Shown here one piece after another: positions 23,709 through 32,091 of a DNA stretch of 57,838 nt. Numbering within the stretch: position 1 is the stretch's first letter; each line of letters opens with the position of its first letter. The notes under the pieces are model-generated. The model had not been told where the DNA came from. It did no database searches and was given only the letters and a program-made list of their open reading frames with translations. This DNA is from an uncultured Collinsella sp. (GTDB taxonomy: Bacteria; Actinomycetota; Coriobacteriia; Coriobacteriales; Coriobacteriaceae): contig URKG01000012.1 in the NCBI GenBank assembly GCA_900548265.1, forward strand, positions 1 to 57,838, given 5' to 3'. The position numbers and the translations under genes were made by a program.

Positions 23709-23924
23709 CTACTCGGCGACAGCGGACTTCTCCGCTGCGATCTCGCGGGCGCGCTGCTCCGTGAGGACGCGAGCGATGTCCTTCTTCACGGTGTTGACGC
23801 GAGCGGTGTTGTCCAGCTGGCTGGTGGCCATCTGGAAACGAAGGTTAAAGAGCTCGGCGCGCATTTCCTTCAGCTTCTCAACGAGCTGAGCGTCCGAGAG
23901 CTCACGAATCTCTGCGGGCTTCAT
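23709..23924 (-). CDS. rpmC: 50S ribosomal protein L29
   Basis: 71 residues with the two-helix L29 pattern MKPAEIRELSDAQLVEKLKE and ELFNLRFQMATSQLDNTARV, then KKDIARVLTEQRARE. It sits beside the peptide exit tunnel and helps form the docking site for trigger factor and SRP. Its ATG overlaps the rplP stop region, so the two are translationally coupled. Confidence 0.96.
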   Translation of the reverse strand: MKPAEIRELSDAQLVEKLKEMRAELFNLRFQMATSQLDNTARVNTVKKDIARVLTEQRAREIAAEKSAVAE

Positions 23925-24427
23925 TAGTTCTCCTCCTTGGCGGCGGCGGCGTCCTCAGCAGCCCACTTGGCCTCGAGAGCGGCCTCCTCAGCCATCTCCT
24001 TCTCGATGCGCTGCTCAGCGTTCTTAGCAGCAACAATCTTGGTCTTGATGGGGAGCTTGTGCTGCGCAAGACGCAGAGCCTCGCGAGCGACCTCCTCGGG
24101 AACACCCTTGACCTCGAACATGATGCGGCCGGGCTTGACGACGGCCACCCACTCCTCGGGGTTACCCTTACCAGAACCCATGCGAGTCTCGGCAGGCTTC
24201 TTGGTGATGGGCTTATCGGGGAAGATCGTGATGTAGACACGACCGCCACGCTTCATGTAGCGGGTCATGGCAATACGAGCGGCCTCGATCTGACGGTTGG
24301 TGATCCAATGGGCCTCGAGAGCCTGGATACCAAACTCGCCGAAATGCAGCTCGGTATTACCCTTGGCCTGGCCCTTCATGGAGCCACGCTGCACCTTGCG
24401 GTGAAGAATACGCTTAGGGGCAAGCAC
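23924..24427 (-). CDS. rplP: 50S ribosomal protein L16, with acidic/alanine-rich C-terminal extension
   Basis: 167 residues from a GTG start. LAPKRILHRKVQRGSMKG, GNTELHFGEFGIQALE and RMGSGKGNPEEWVAVVKPGR are L16 core motifs; it contacts A-site tRNA and helps peptidyl-transferase centre assembly. Typical L16 ends near residue 137-140; here about 27 extra residues rich in Ala, Glu and Lys follow (EKEMAEEAALEAKWAAED). The start overlaps the rpsC stop by 1 nt. Confidence 0.96.
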   Translation of the reverse strand: MLAPKRILHRKVQRGSMKGQAKGNTELHFGEFGIQALEAHWITNRQIEAARIAMTRYMKRGGRVYITIFPDKPITKKPAETRMGSGKGNPEEWVAVVKPGRIMFEVKGVPEEVAREALRLAQHKLPIKTKIVAAKNAEQRIEKEMAEEAALEAKWAAEDAAAAKEEN

Positions 24428-25137
24428 TACTGACCCCTCCTCTCGGAGTTACGACGACGAGGACGGGAAGAGCCCTCGAGTGCAGGGTTGGGAACAGGCT
24501 GGCCCGGGAGCTTCTCGCCCAGGTAAATCCAGACCTTCACGCCGCAAGCGCCCATGGTGGTGCTGGCGACAGCCGTGCCGTAGTCGATCTTGGCACGGAG
24601 GGTGTGCAGAGGCACGCGACCCTCGCGGTACCACTCACGACGGCCCATCTCGGCACCGCCGAGACGACCGGAGCACTGGATACGGATGCCCTTAGCGCCG
24701 GCCTTGCGGGCGGACTGGACAGCCTTGCGCATAGCGCGACGGAAGGCAACGCGGCCCTCGAGCTGCTCGGCGATAGACTGAGCAACGAGGTTGGCGTCGA
24801 GCTCGGGGCGCTTGATCTCGACAACGTCGACGGAGAGCTGGCCCTTGGAGACGCCAGCGACCTTCTCGAGCTCGGTACGGAGGGTATCGATCTCGGCACC
24901 CTTCTTACCGATGACAACGCCGGGGCGAGCAGTGAGGATGATGACCTTCACCTTGTCGCCAGCGCGCTCGATCTCGACGCGGGAGACAGCTGCGCGGGAA
25001 AGACGCTTCTCGAGGTACTTACGAATCTCGAGATCGTTACCGAGGGTCTTAGCGTAATCCTTCTCTGCGAACCAGCGGGAGCGCCAGTTCTCGGTGATGC
25101 CAAGACGGAAGCCGGTGGGGTAGACTTTCTGACCCAT
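24427..25137 (-). CDS. rpsC: 30S ribosomal protein S3
   Basis: 236 residues. The KH domain carries ILTARPGVVIGKKGAEIDTL, and the C-terminal domain GAKGIRIQCSGRLGGAEMGR and REGRVPLHTLRAKIDYG. S3 lines the mRNA entry channel and has helicase function. The tail is arginine-rich (SSRPRRRNSERRGQ). It overlaps rplP and follows rplV closely. Confidence 0.97.
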   Translation of the reverse strand: MGQKVYPTGFRLGITENWRSRWFAEKDYAKTLGNDLEIRKYLEKRLSRAAVSRVEIERAGDKVKVIILTARPGVVIGKKGAEIDTLRTELEKVAGVSKGQLSVDVVEIKRPELDANLVAQSIAEQLEGRVAFRRAMRKAVQSARKAGAKGIRIQCSGRLGGAEMGRREWYREGRVPLHTLRAKIDYGTAVASTTMGACGVKVWIYLGEKLPGQPVPNPALEGSSRPRRRNSERRGQ

Positions 25138-25143
25138 ACAGCT

Positions 25144-25515
25144 TTACGCCTCCTTTCGAGGAGCAACGACGACGGTGATGTGGGAAGTACGCTTCAGAAT
25201 GCGAGAAGCGGAACCCTTGGCGCGGGGACGGATGCGCTTAAGCGTCGGACCCTCGTCAACATAGGCAGCGGCGACAACCAGGTTGTCGGCACGCAGACCG
25301 TTGTTGTTCTCGGCGTTCGCAACGGCGGAACGGAGAACCTTCTCGACATCCACGGCGACGGCGCGGTCGCAGAAGTGGAGGATGTCGAAGGCCTGAGCGA
25401 CAGGCTTGCGGCGGATCAGATCGACCACCAGGCGGGCCTTGCTGGGGGAAACACGCACGTACTTAGCGACGGCGCGAACCTCGGTGGCCTCAGTTTCAAT
25501 AGACTTAGTTGCCAT
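25144..25515 (-). CDS. rplV: 50S ribosomal protein L22
   Basis: 123 residues. AVAKYVRVSPSKARLVVDLI is the signature N-terminus, and the tunnel-lining hairpin occurs around PTLKRIRPRAKGSASRILKR. L22 extends a beta-hairpin into the exit tunnel near the macrolide site; the hairpin here shows no insertion. It lies between rpsS and rpsC in the expected order. Confidence 0.97.
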   Translation of the reverse strand: MATKSIETEATEVRAVAKYVRVSPSKARLVVDLIRRKPVAQAFDILHFCDRAVAVDVEKVLRSAVANAENNNGLRADNLVVAAAYVDEGPTLKRIRPRAKGSASRILKRTSHITVVVAPRKEA

Positions 25516-25529
25516 TTACGGTTAACCCC

Positions 25530-25790
25530 CTATTTGGCCTTGTGGCCACGGAACGTACGAGTCGGCGCGAACTCGCCGAGCTTGTGACCAACCATGGACT
25601 CGGTAACATACACGGGCACATGCTTGCGGCCGTCGTGGACGGCGATGGTGTGACCAACCATCTCGGGGAAGATGGTGGACGCGCGGGACCAGGTCTTCAC
25701 GACGTCCTTCTTGCCAGCCTCGTTCATCGCGGTGATACGCGAGAGAAGGCGAGTCTCCACGAACGGGCCCTTTTTGAGACTTCTGCTCAT
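25530..25790 (-). CDS. rpsS: 30S ribosomal protein S19
   Basis: 86 residues. SRSLKKGPFVETRLLSR, STIFPEMVGHTIAVHDGRKH and GHKLGEFAPTRTFRGHKAK cover the whole conserved S19 sequence. It sits in the 30S head near bridge B1a. Spacing to rplV is 14 bp. Confidence 0.97.
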   Translation of the reverse strand: MSRSLKKGPFVETRLLSRITAMNEAGKKDVVKTWSRASTIFPEMVGHTIAVHDGRKHVPVYVTESMVGHKLGEFAPTRTFRGHKAK

Positions 25791-25822
25791 AAGTGCTTTC
25801 TCCTAAAACTCGGTATCCGAAA

Positions 25823-26653
25823 TTACTTCTTACGGCGACGAATGATGTGCTGGTTCGAGACCTTCTTCTTCTTGCGCGTACGAAGGCCCTTCGTCGGCTT
25901 ACCCCAGGGGGTAACGGAGGGACGACCAGAGGTGTGGTTCTTGCCCTCGCCACCGCCGTGCGGGTGGTCGACAGGGTTCATGACGGTACCGCGGACGGTC
26001 GGGCGCACGTTCATGTGACGCTTACGGCCGGCCTTGCCGATGACGATGTTGGAGTGATCGGCGTTGCCGACCTCACCGACGGTGGCGCGGCAGGTAACGA
26101 GGATGCGGCGCATCTCGGAGGAAGGCATACGGACGATAGCGTACTTGCCCTCCTTACCCATCAGCTGGCAGGAGTTACCGGCGGAACGGGCGATAGCAGC
26201 GCCCTTGCCCGGCTGGAACTCGACGGCGTGGATGAGCGTACCGACGGGAATGTCGGCGAGGGGCAGAGCGTTGCCCGGCTTGATGTCGGCGTCAGAACCG
26301 GACATGACGGTCTGACCGACCTCGAGGCCCTTGGGGGCCAGGATGTAGCGCTTCTCACCGTCAGCGTAGTGCAGCAGAGCGATGCGAGCGGAACGGTTCG
26401 GATCGTACTCGATCGTGGCAACCTTGGCGGGCACGCCGTCCTTGTTGCGCTTGAAGTCGATCACGCGGTAACGACGCTTCACGCCGCCGCCCTGGTGGCG
26501 GGTGGTGATGCGGCCGTTGTTGTTACGACCGGCCTTCTTGGGCAGGGGCTCGAGAAGAGACTTCTCGGGCTTGGTGCAGGTGATCTCGGAGAAATCGGAG
26601 ATCGTCTGCCAACGCCTACCAGCGGAGGTCGGCTTAAGGTGCTTTACAGCCAT
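25823..26653 (-). CDS. rplB: 50S ribosomal protein L2
   Basis: 276 residues. Start chosen at MAVKHLKPTSAGRRWQ with AAAGGG upstream; the frame extends 25 codons further but that part is not L2-like. Conserved stretches include RNNNGRITTRHQGGGVKRRY and the peptidyl-transferase-proximal NPVDHPHGGGEGKNHTSGRP. L2 is essential for subunit association. It is separated from rplW by 179 bp that hold a terminator-like hairpin and a motif shared with the rplC leader, suggesting its own transcription start. Confidence 0.97.
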   Translation of the reverse strand: MAVKHLKPTSAGRRWQTISDFSEITCTKPEKSLLEPLPKKAGRNNNGRITTRHQGGGVKRRYRVIDFKRNKDGVPAKVATIEYDPNRSARIALLHYADGEKRYILAPKGLEVGQTVMSGSDADIKPGNALPLADIPVGTLIHAVEFQPGKGAAIARSAGNSCQLMGKEGKYAIVRMPSSEMRRILVTCRATVGEVGNADHSNIVIGKAGRKRHMNVRPTVRGTVMNPVDHPHGGGEGKNHTSGRPSVTPWGKPTKGLRTRKKKKVSNQHIIRRRKK

Positions 26654-26733
26654 TACAATCCCTTTCAATAGGAATCCGTTAGCCATCGCAGACAGGGATT
26701 CGAGGTTCTGCCTCGGGTGCGATGACACCGGAC

Positions 26734-26759
26734 GTATACACGGTTCCGGGCGTGTCCAT
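26734..26759 (-). promoter_or_regulatory. Ribosomal-gene leader motif, rplB copy
   Basis: On the minus strand the motif reads GGACACGCCCG, then CCGTGTATAC. It matches the copy upstream of rplC in 23 of 26 positions. TATACG could act as a -10 element for an internal promoter ahead of rplB. Confidence 0.55.
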
Positions 26760-26778
26760 TTTATACGCCCAAAACCTT

Positions 26779-26814
26779 GAGCTCTCGCCTCCCCTATTTG
26801 GGAGGCATGAGCTC
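26779..26814 (-). terminator. Terminator-like hairpin between rplW and rplB
   Basis: Nested stem GAGCTC + GCCTCCC / GGGAGGC + GAGCTC (outer arms 26779-26784 and 26809-26814) is followed on the minus strand by AAGGTTTT. Its position inside the operon suggests partial termination or attenuation. Confidence 0.6.
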
Positions 26815-26832
26815 ACTCAACAGCAGCGAGTC

Positions 26833-27120
26833 TTAGGCCTGGTTGCCAAAGACCTCGATGGTGTCGCCCTCGGCCAGCGTGACGATGGCCTTCTTCCAAG
26901 AACGGGTCTTGCCGGCGACATAGCGCACGCGCTTGGTCTTGGGCTTGACCGTCAGGGTGTTCACGCGAACGACCTTGACGCCGAAGATCTCCTCGACAGC
27001 GTCCTTGATCTGATACTTGTTAGCATCCTTGGCGACCTCGAACGTGTACTTGTTCAGCTCCATGCCGGAGAAGGAACGCTCGGACACGATCGGACGGATG
27101 ATGATCTCGTGGGCGGTCAT
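26833..27120 (-). CDS. rplW: 50S ribosomal protein L23
   Basis: 95 residues. IIRPIVSERSFSGMELNKYT and VEEIFGVKVVRVNTLTVKPK are L23 hallmarks. L23 forms the exit-tunnel docking site for trigger factor and SRP. Its start codon directly abuts the rplD stop codon. Confidence 0.96.
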   Translation of the reverse strand: MTAHEIIIRPIVSERSFSGMELNKYTFEVAKDANKYQIKDAVEEIFGVKVVRVNTLTVKPKTKRVRYVAGKTRSWKKAIVTLAEGDTIEVFGNQA

Positions 27121-27747
27121 TTATGCAAGCACCTCCCCGAAGTGAGCGGCGATGTCGGCGGGCATCAGCACAGCGTTGTTGTTGACGAGATCGTAGGTGT
27201 TGGCCTCGTCAGCGGTGATGATGAACGTCTTGGGAATGTTGCGGAACGACAGGTAGGCGTTGACGTCCTCATCGCGAACGATGATGGTCAGACGCTTGCC
27301 CTCAAGACCGAGAGCCTTGAGCATGACGACGGCAGCCTTGGTGGAAGGCTTCTCGAAGCCGTAGTCGTCGACGAGCACGAGCTCGCCATCGGCCAGCTTG
27401 GCGGACAGCGCGGAGCGCATAGCCAGCTTGACCTCCTTGTTGTTCATACGCTTAGCGTAGGAACGGGGCTTGGGGGCGAAGACAACGCCACCGTGACGCC
27501 ACTGGGCAGCACGGATGGAACCCTGGCGGGCACGGCCGGTGCCCTTCTGACGCCAAGGCTTCTTGCCGCCACCGGAAACCTCAGAGCGACCCTTAGCAGA
27601 CTGGGTGCCCTGACGCCAAGAGGCCATCTGGCACTTGACGATGTGGTGCATAACGTGGATGTTCGGCTCGATGCCGTACACCTCAGCGGCGAGCTCGGCC
27701 TCGGCGACCTTCTTGCCCTCGCTGTTCTTTACTTCAAACTTTGCCAT
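27121..27747 (-). CDS. rplD: 50S ribosomal protein L4
   Basis: 208 residues. The exit-tunnel loop is GGGKKPWRQKGTGRARQGSI, then RAAQWRHGGVVFAPKPRSY. The C-terminal half has VDDYGFEKPSTKAAV and LSFRNIPKTFIITADE. In E. coli L4 autoregulates the S10 operon; whether this happens here, where rpsJ is detached, is unknown. It is 46 bp downstream of rplC. Confidence 0.97.
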   Translation of the reverse strand: MAKFEVKNSEGKKVAEAELAAEVYGIEPNIHVMHHIVKCQMASWRQGTQSAKGRSEVSGGGKKPWRQKGTGRARQGSIRAAQWRHGGVVFAPKPRSYAKRMNNKEVKLAMRSALSAKLADGELVLVDDYGFEKPSTKAAVVMLKALGLEGKRLTIIVRDEDVNAYLSFRNIPKTFIITADEANTYDLVNNNAVLMPADIAAHFGEVLA

Positions 27748-27793
27748 TTAAGTGTTCTCCTTGGTATGACGCTGGGCTAAATGGGCTGGGCCC

Positions 27794-28414
27794 TTAGGCC
27801 ATACGGATGGCGACGAGACCATTCTTGGCACCCGGGACAGCGCCCTTGACCAAGATGAGGTTCTGCTCGGCATCGATGCGGACAACGGAAAGGTTCTTGA
27901 CGGTAACGCGCTCGTTACCCATGTGACCGGCCATCTTGACGCCCTTGAGGACGCGCGCAGGATAGGCGCACTGACCGATAGAACCGGGGTGACGCTGGAA
28001 GTGAGAACCATGCGTCATAGGACCGCGGCGCTGACCCCAGCGCTTGATGCGACCCTGGAAGCCCTTACCCTTGGAGGTACCGATGACGTCGACCTTCTCG
28101 ACATCAGCGAAATCAGCGACGGTGACGACCTCGCCGACCTTGTGCTCCTCGCCGTTCTCGACGCGGACCTCACGAAGGAAGCGAACAGGCTCGACGCCAG
28201 CCTTGGCGAAGTGACCAGCCATGGGCTTGTTCACGTTCTTGGCCTTGATGTCGCCGAAACCGATCTGGACGGCGTCATAGCCGTCGGTTGCCTGAGTTTT
28301 AACCTGCGAGACAGCGCAGGGGCCAGCCTGGATGACCGTGACGGGAACGACGTTGTCGTCCTCGTCCCAAACCTGGGTCATGCCAATCTTGCGGCCGAGA
28401 ATCATGCTGATCAA
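27794..28414 (-). CDS. rplC: 50S ribosomal protein L3
   Basis: 206 residues. MILGRKIGMTQVWDEDDNVV at the start and SKGKGFQGRIKRWGQRRGPM plus SHFQRHPGSIGQ in the loop reaching the peptidyl-transferase centre. The start could be TTG at 28414 or ATG at 28405 (MILGRK...); neither has a strong Shine-Dalgarno sequence. It heads this operon because rpsJ, normally first, lies 14 kb away after fusA. Confidence 0.96.
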   Translation of the reverse strand: MISMILGRKIGMTQVWDEDDNVVPVTVIQAGPCAVSQVKTQATDGYDAVQIGFGDIKAKNVNKPMAGHFAKAGVEPVRFLREVRVENGEEHKVGEVVTVADFADVEKVDVIGTSKGKGFQGRIKRWGQRRGPMTHGSHFQRHPGSIGQCAYPARVLKGVKMAGHMGNERVTVKNLSVVRIDAEQNLILVKGAVPGAKNGLVAIRMA

Positions 28415-28682
28415 GATATGATCCCAACTCTCGCGTGGTCTTGGGACAATGCGTACACCACCGAGCGTACGCCCCTAGAGGACCACTACTTACACGACGT
28501 GCTCCCCAGCCTTGTATTTCGCCCGGACTACCTGACAACCCTATTAAGCAGGCATTTTGTCCAGCCAGAATACTCCCCTGGTTACACACAGCTGTTTAGT
28601 ATACACGGCTGCGGGCGTATCCATCGAGATTCATATTTCACTCACATTGTTTACGCAGGTAAAGTGCGTGGAGTCGCCTGGG
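28415..28682 (-). promoter_or_regulatory. Leader/promoter region of the rplC operon
   Basis: The minus strand holds the motif GGATACGCCCG followed by CCGTGTATACT (28599-28624), nearly the same as ahead of rplB, and related to GGATACGCCCGGC upstream of rpsL. Promoter candidates are weak, for example TTGTCA near 28530-28540 with a 16-nt spacer. The long leader (about 150-200 nt) could carry ribosomal-protein autoregulation; no known fold was recognised. Confidence 0.45.
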
Positions 28683-28817
28683 CTTGGCAGAGGGGCGGCG
28701 AAATATATTAAGTTTGCTGCTCTACAGTCCTGCGCAAGACGGAAAGCACATTAAGTGCTTTCCTTTGCGTGCGGAACTCGCGACAAACTTAATATATTTC
28801 GCCGCCCCTCTGCCAAG
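28683..28817. repeat. Variable-arm long hairpin element, copy A
   Basis: Perfectly complementary 34-nt arms (28683-28716 and 28784-28817), starting CTTGGCAGAGGGGCGG and ending TTAAGTTTG, enclose a 67-nt core (28717-28783). The core is identical to copy C and similar to copy B, and contains the apical stem GGAAAGCAC-ATTAA-GTGCTTTCC. It lies between the phosphatase stop (28864) and the rplC leader. Confidence 0.92.
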
Positions 28818-28863
28818 CTCGGGAGACGACACGTTGATGTCTGCTTAACTCTGCTCGCTCAGG

Positions 28864-29490
28864 CTAATGACTTTGTTGGGGGTCCACTATTTGCTGGAGG
28901 GTGAACTTGCATTGCATTGACTCGCCTTCTGCTTGTAGCTTTGCCTCATCAAAATCGAAGATCATGATGGCGCAGTTGGGGAGTTTTGTTGGGAGCTCGA
29001 AGCCCTCTGGGGCTGCAGCCTTAATGAATTGGCGGCTGGCGCTGCCGTGGCTTACTGCTAGGAGGGTTTCTATGCCCTCGGCGCCCATGAGATTGGTGAG
29101 GGTGTCTACCATGCGCTCTTGCAGCGCGCGGCTTCCTTCTCCTCCGAAGGGGACCAGGTCCTCGCCCGGATCCCAAACGTCGGTGGGCAGGGCGTCGTGG
29201 GGGCCTTCTTCGAAGGTGCCGTAGCTGCGCTCGATAATGCCTTCACAGGGCTCGACTGCTGCGTCCGGGCCGAGGAGCTCGCATGCGACGAGACTTGCCG
29301 TGTCCATGGCTCGGCCTAAGGGTGATGAGACCACTTTGTCGGGGACGACGCCGTGGGCCTTGAGCCATGCGGCTGCCATTCCCGCTTGTTTGCGGCCCAG
29401 GTCGGTCAACGGTGAATCGCAGCGGCCCTGGACGAGCTTTTTGACGTTGAATTCCGTCTGGCCGTGGCGAAGCAGATACAGCCTCTTCAT
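28864..29490 (-). CDS. Histidine phosphatase family protein
   Basis: 208 residues of the phosphoglycerate-mutase-like superfamily. The phosphoacceptor motif is LYLLRHGQTEFN (H9), followed by LTDLGRKQA, SSPLGRAMDTA, the acid region IIERSYGTFEEG and the second His in LAVSHGSASRQF. Likely a small-molecule or sugar phosphatase; the 'GpmB/CobC-like' label would be a guess. It is 39 bp downstream of the cation efflux gene. Confidence 0.87.
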   Translation of the reverse strand: MKRLYLLRHGQTEFNVKKLVQGRCDSPLTDLGRKQAGMAAAWLKAHGVVPDKVVSSPLGRAMDTASLVACELLGPDAAVEPCEGIIERSYGTFEEGPHDALPTDVWDPGEDLVPFGGEGSRALQERMVDTLTNLMGAEGIETLLAVSHGSASRQFIKAAAPEGFELPTKLPNCAIMIFDFDEAKLQAEGESMQCKFTLQQIVDPQQSH

Positions 29491-29529
29491 ATTCTCCCCT
29501 TCTGTATAACTTGCTTTGCCGGCACAGCC

Positions 29530-30690
29530 CTACTCGTGGGTATGCCCTACGTAGTCTTCGTCGATCGTAATCTTGGCAATCGACTTGGGATATTCCGATT
29601 CGACCCGTTGTGCCAGCGCGCGCTTTACGTCTTCGGCACTCATCTGCAGATCCGAGGGGCGCACGCAGTCAAAGATCACGTTGGTGTGCGTGGGACCCGG
29701 CACGCAGCGAAGGTCGTGAATCGAAAGGCGGCTATCGATCTGTTGAGCCATTGCGTTGATACGCAGGCGCATGCTCGCCACCTTTGGATCGTCGGTCACG
29801 ATGGGATCGTAGTGAAGCGTGACAATCATGCCGTCTTCGTTCCTAAACGCCTGCTCGATATTGTCGAGCGTGTCGTGACTTTCCAGCGGGCTCACCTCGG
29901 CTGCCATCTCGGCGTGAGCGCTTGCGAACTTCCTACCTGGGCCGTAGTCGTGAACCATTAGGTCATGGACGCCCAAGACGCCGGGGTAGCTCATGATCTT
30001 GCTGCGGATATGCTCGACGAGCTTAGGATCGGGCGTCTGGCCCAAAAGCGGGCTCACCGTATCTTGGATAAGCTCAAAGCCGCTCCAGCCAATATAGGCG
30101 CCAACGGCAAGGCCGACCCATGCGTCAAGATTGATGTGCGTCACCTGCGAAACAATTGCGCACGCTAACACGGCGCCCGTGGCAAGGACATCGTTCTTGG
30201 AATCTTGCGCGGTCGCATGCAGCGTCTCGGACTCAATGCGATCGCCGAGCTTTTGGTTGAGGGCCGCCATCCAGAGCTTTACGACCATCGAAAGCACTAG
30301 AACTGCCACCAGGGCAAGCGAGAACTCGACAGGTTCGGGGTGGATGACGCGCTCAACCGAGGACTTCACCAGCTCAACGCCAATCAGCAGCACGAGTGCC
30401 GCCACGACCAGACCCGAGAGATACTCGTAGCGACCGTGGCCGTAAGGATGCTCGGGGTCGGCCGGCTTGCTCGCCAGCTTAAAGCCCAGCACGCTCACGA
30501 TATTCGAGCTGGCATCGGACAGGTTGTTCATGGCATCCGCCACAATCGAAACCGATCCCGAAACCACACCAATTGCGCCCTTCGCAACACAAAGCGCAAC
30601 ATTGGCGACAATACACACCATGCCCGTCAACGTACCCACACGTGCACGGTCGCCCTGCGCACGACGAACAATCCACTCGACCATCTGCAT
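29530..30690 (-). CDS. Cation diffusion facilitator (CDF) family transporter
   Basis: 386 residues; ATGs at 30690 and 30684 are both possible. The N-terminal part has six predicted membrane segments with the metal-site helices IVADAMNNLSDASSNIVSVL (D/N-x3-D) and HATAQDSKNDVL (H-x3-D). The C-terminal domain (about 210-300) is the cytoplasmic ferredoxin-like metal-sensing fold, with MVHDYGPGRKFASAHAE. It exports Zn, Mn, Fe or similar in exchange for protons. The extra C-terminal segment of about 80 residues (from about 305) is longer than the minimal family. Confidence 0.88.
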   Translation of the reverse strand: MQMVEWIVRRAQGDRARVGTLTGMVCIVANVALCVAKGAIGVVSGSVSIVADAMNNLSDASSNIVSVLGFKLASKPADPEHPYGHGRYEYLSGLVVAALVLLIGVELVKSSVERVIHPEPVEFSLALVAVLVLSMVVKLWMAALNQKLGDRIESETLHATAQDSKNDVLATGAVLACAIVSQVTHINLDAWVGLAVGAYIGWSGFELIQDTVSPLLGQTPDPKLVEHIRSKIMSYPGVLGVHDLMVHDYGPGRKFASAHAEMAAEVSPLESHDTLDNIEQAFRNEDGMIVTLHYDPIVTDDPKVASMRLRINAMAQQIDSRLSIHDLRCVPGPTHTNVIFDCVRPSDLQMSAEDVKRALAQRVESEYPKSIAKITIDEDYVGHTHE

Positions 30691-30766
30691 CCGCCCCCAC
30701 GGTACTACCTATATATCTATTGCTCAAACGGATTGTAGTGTAGCCACTTTGTCCCCCAGATACAAA

Positions 30767-30796
30767 AAGGCCGCAACCCACACGGGTCACGGCCTT
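30767..30796 (-). terminator. Terminator downstream of the PTS EIIC gene
   Basis: AAGGCCG (30767-30773) pairs with CGGCCTT (30790-30796), with an inner ACCC/GGGT pairing. An A-run at 30764-30768 gives T residues on the minus transcript. Confidence 0.8.
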
Positions 30797-30798
30797 GG

Positions 30799-30827
30799 AA
30801 TGTGACGTGCGGGGCTGTCCCTTTGTC
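30799..30827. repeat. GGGACAG-box direct repeat, copy next to PTS stop
   Basis: AATGTGACGTGCGGGGCTGT then CCCTTTGTC. It is nearly identical to 32064-32091, with one gap and two substitutions. It begins 7 nt past the PTS stop codon on the minus strand. Confidence 0.7.
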
Positions 30828-30834
30828 GATCGAT

Positions 30835-32049
30835 TTATGCGCTTGCCTCGGCCACGCTCTCCGAGGTTTCGAGCGAATCGGCTTCGTCTTCTGCCGTCTG
30901 CCCCTTCGCCGGCACCACGCCAAAGCAGTAGCTCAGCGCCGCAGACACCGCAAATGCCGTGCCGCCGGCAACGCAGCACCACAGCAGGTTCGAGATGCCG
31001 CCCGTGGCAAAGCCAATGACCATAAGGACATTCGTCATGCCGATGGTATAGGCCGTAACGTGGCCCACGGCCGCAACAAGGCCTCCGACGGCGCCGCCAA
31101 TGGCCATGCACGTCAGGCACCTGCCATATTTAAAGCCGCAACCGTACAGCGCCGGCTCGCTTACGCCGCCAAGAATACCCGAGATTGAATAGCCCAGCAT
31201 GAGTGCCTTCTCGTCCTTATCCGCAACGCGGAGCGACGCGCCAAAGGGCATGCCCCAAACGGCGAACGTCGCCATCGTCGCGGCGATCAGGATGCACGAA
31301 TCCGTTCCCACACTCATAAACTGAGCATAGGCAAGCGATAGGACAACGTTGCTGACGCCTGCAATCTTAAGAAACTCCCAACCCGCGGCAAGCCCCATGA
31401 GCGTGAGCAGCGACACGATGCCACCGGAATTGCCAAGCATAAACATAAGCTGGCCCAACAGCATGCCCAGATAGCTGCCCGCCGGCGCCGTGATACACAG
31501 CGAAACCGGAACCATGACAAGCATGGTTGTAAACGGAACAAACGAAAACGCCACGGCCTTAGGGATAACGCGCTTAAAGAAACACTCCACTCGCCATAGC
31601 ACGGGCACCGAGATGAGAACCGGAATAACAGTCGTCGTGTAATCGTTGACCGGCGCGGGAAGCAGACCATACACGGAAGTCATCGATGCCCCCGTCGTCG
31701 ATGCGGCATCGACGAGCTTAAGCAGATCGGGCGCAATCAATACGCCGCCCAGCATCATGCCCAGCTGCTCCGAGCAACCGAGCTGGCGGGCGGCCGCCCA
31801 ACCAAGATAAATGGGCAAAAAGTAGTAGCCGGCGTTATAGAGCCAACTGTAGAACAGGCGATAGATTTCGGAATCGGCAGACCACAGGCCCAGCATGCCT
31901 TCGCCCATAATGACGGCGACGGTGCGGAACAACGCCGCGCAGACAATAAACGGCAGCGCCGACATCATGCTTTTGGACAGATAGTCCACCACGGTCATGG
32001 CGTTTGATGAAACCGACGTTGTAAACGAGGTGTTAGAAACTTGTAGCAT
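30835..32049 (-). CDS. PTS EIIC-only permease (glucose/beta-glucoside superfamily)
   Basis: 404 residues from MLQVSNTSFTTSVSSNAM, with GGGAAAGG upstream. A longer frame to 32349 runs through the accDA gene and is rejected. About ten membrane segments are visible. Motifs include LGWAAARQLGCSEQLGMMLG, the EIIC GISEP-like GGVSEPALYGCGFKYGR, and PVNDYTTTVIPVL. No EIIB phosphocysteine or EIIA domain is present, and none is adjacent. It would need partner domains from other PTS proteins; alternatively it has another function. Two near-identical short repeats bracket it. Confidence 0.8.
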   Translation of the reverse strand: MLQVSNTSFTTSVSSNAMTVVDYLSKSMMSALPFIVCAALFRTVAVIMGEGMLGLWSADSEIYRLFYSWLYNAGYYFLPIYLGWAAARQLGCSEQLGMMLGGVLIAPDLLKLVDAASTTGASMTSVYGLLPAPVNDYTTTVIPVLISVPVLWRVECFFKRVIPKAVAFSFVPFTTMLVMVPVSLCITAPAGSYLGMLLGQLMFMLGNSGGIVSLLTLMGLAAGWEFLKIAGVSNVVLSLAYAQFMSVGTDSCILIAATMATFAVWGMPFGASLRVADKDEKALMLGYSISGILGGVSEPALYGCGFKYGRCLTCMAIGGAVGGLVAAVGHVTAYTIGMTNVLMVIGFATGGISNLLWCCVAGGTAFAVSAALSYCFGVVPAKGQTAEDEADSLETSESVAEASA

Positions 32050-32063
32050 GGAACGCCTTTCCC

Positions 32064-32091
32064 AATATGACATGCGGGCTGTCCCTTTGTC
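32064..32091. repeat. GGGACAG-box direct repeat, copy at accDA stop
   Basis: AATATGACATGCGGGCTGTC then CCTTTGTC. It overlaps the accDA stop codon by 2 nt and lies 14 bp upstream of the PTS EIIC start. Confidence 0.7.

Noticed and set aside
28299..28589. A 96-codon minus-strand gene upstream of rplC
   Set aside because: It overlaps the rplC start in another frame, lacks a ribosome-binding site and shows no recognisable features; it lies in the leader.
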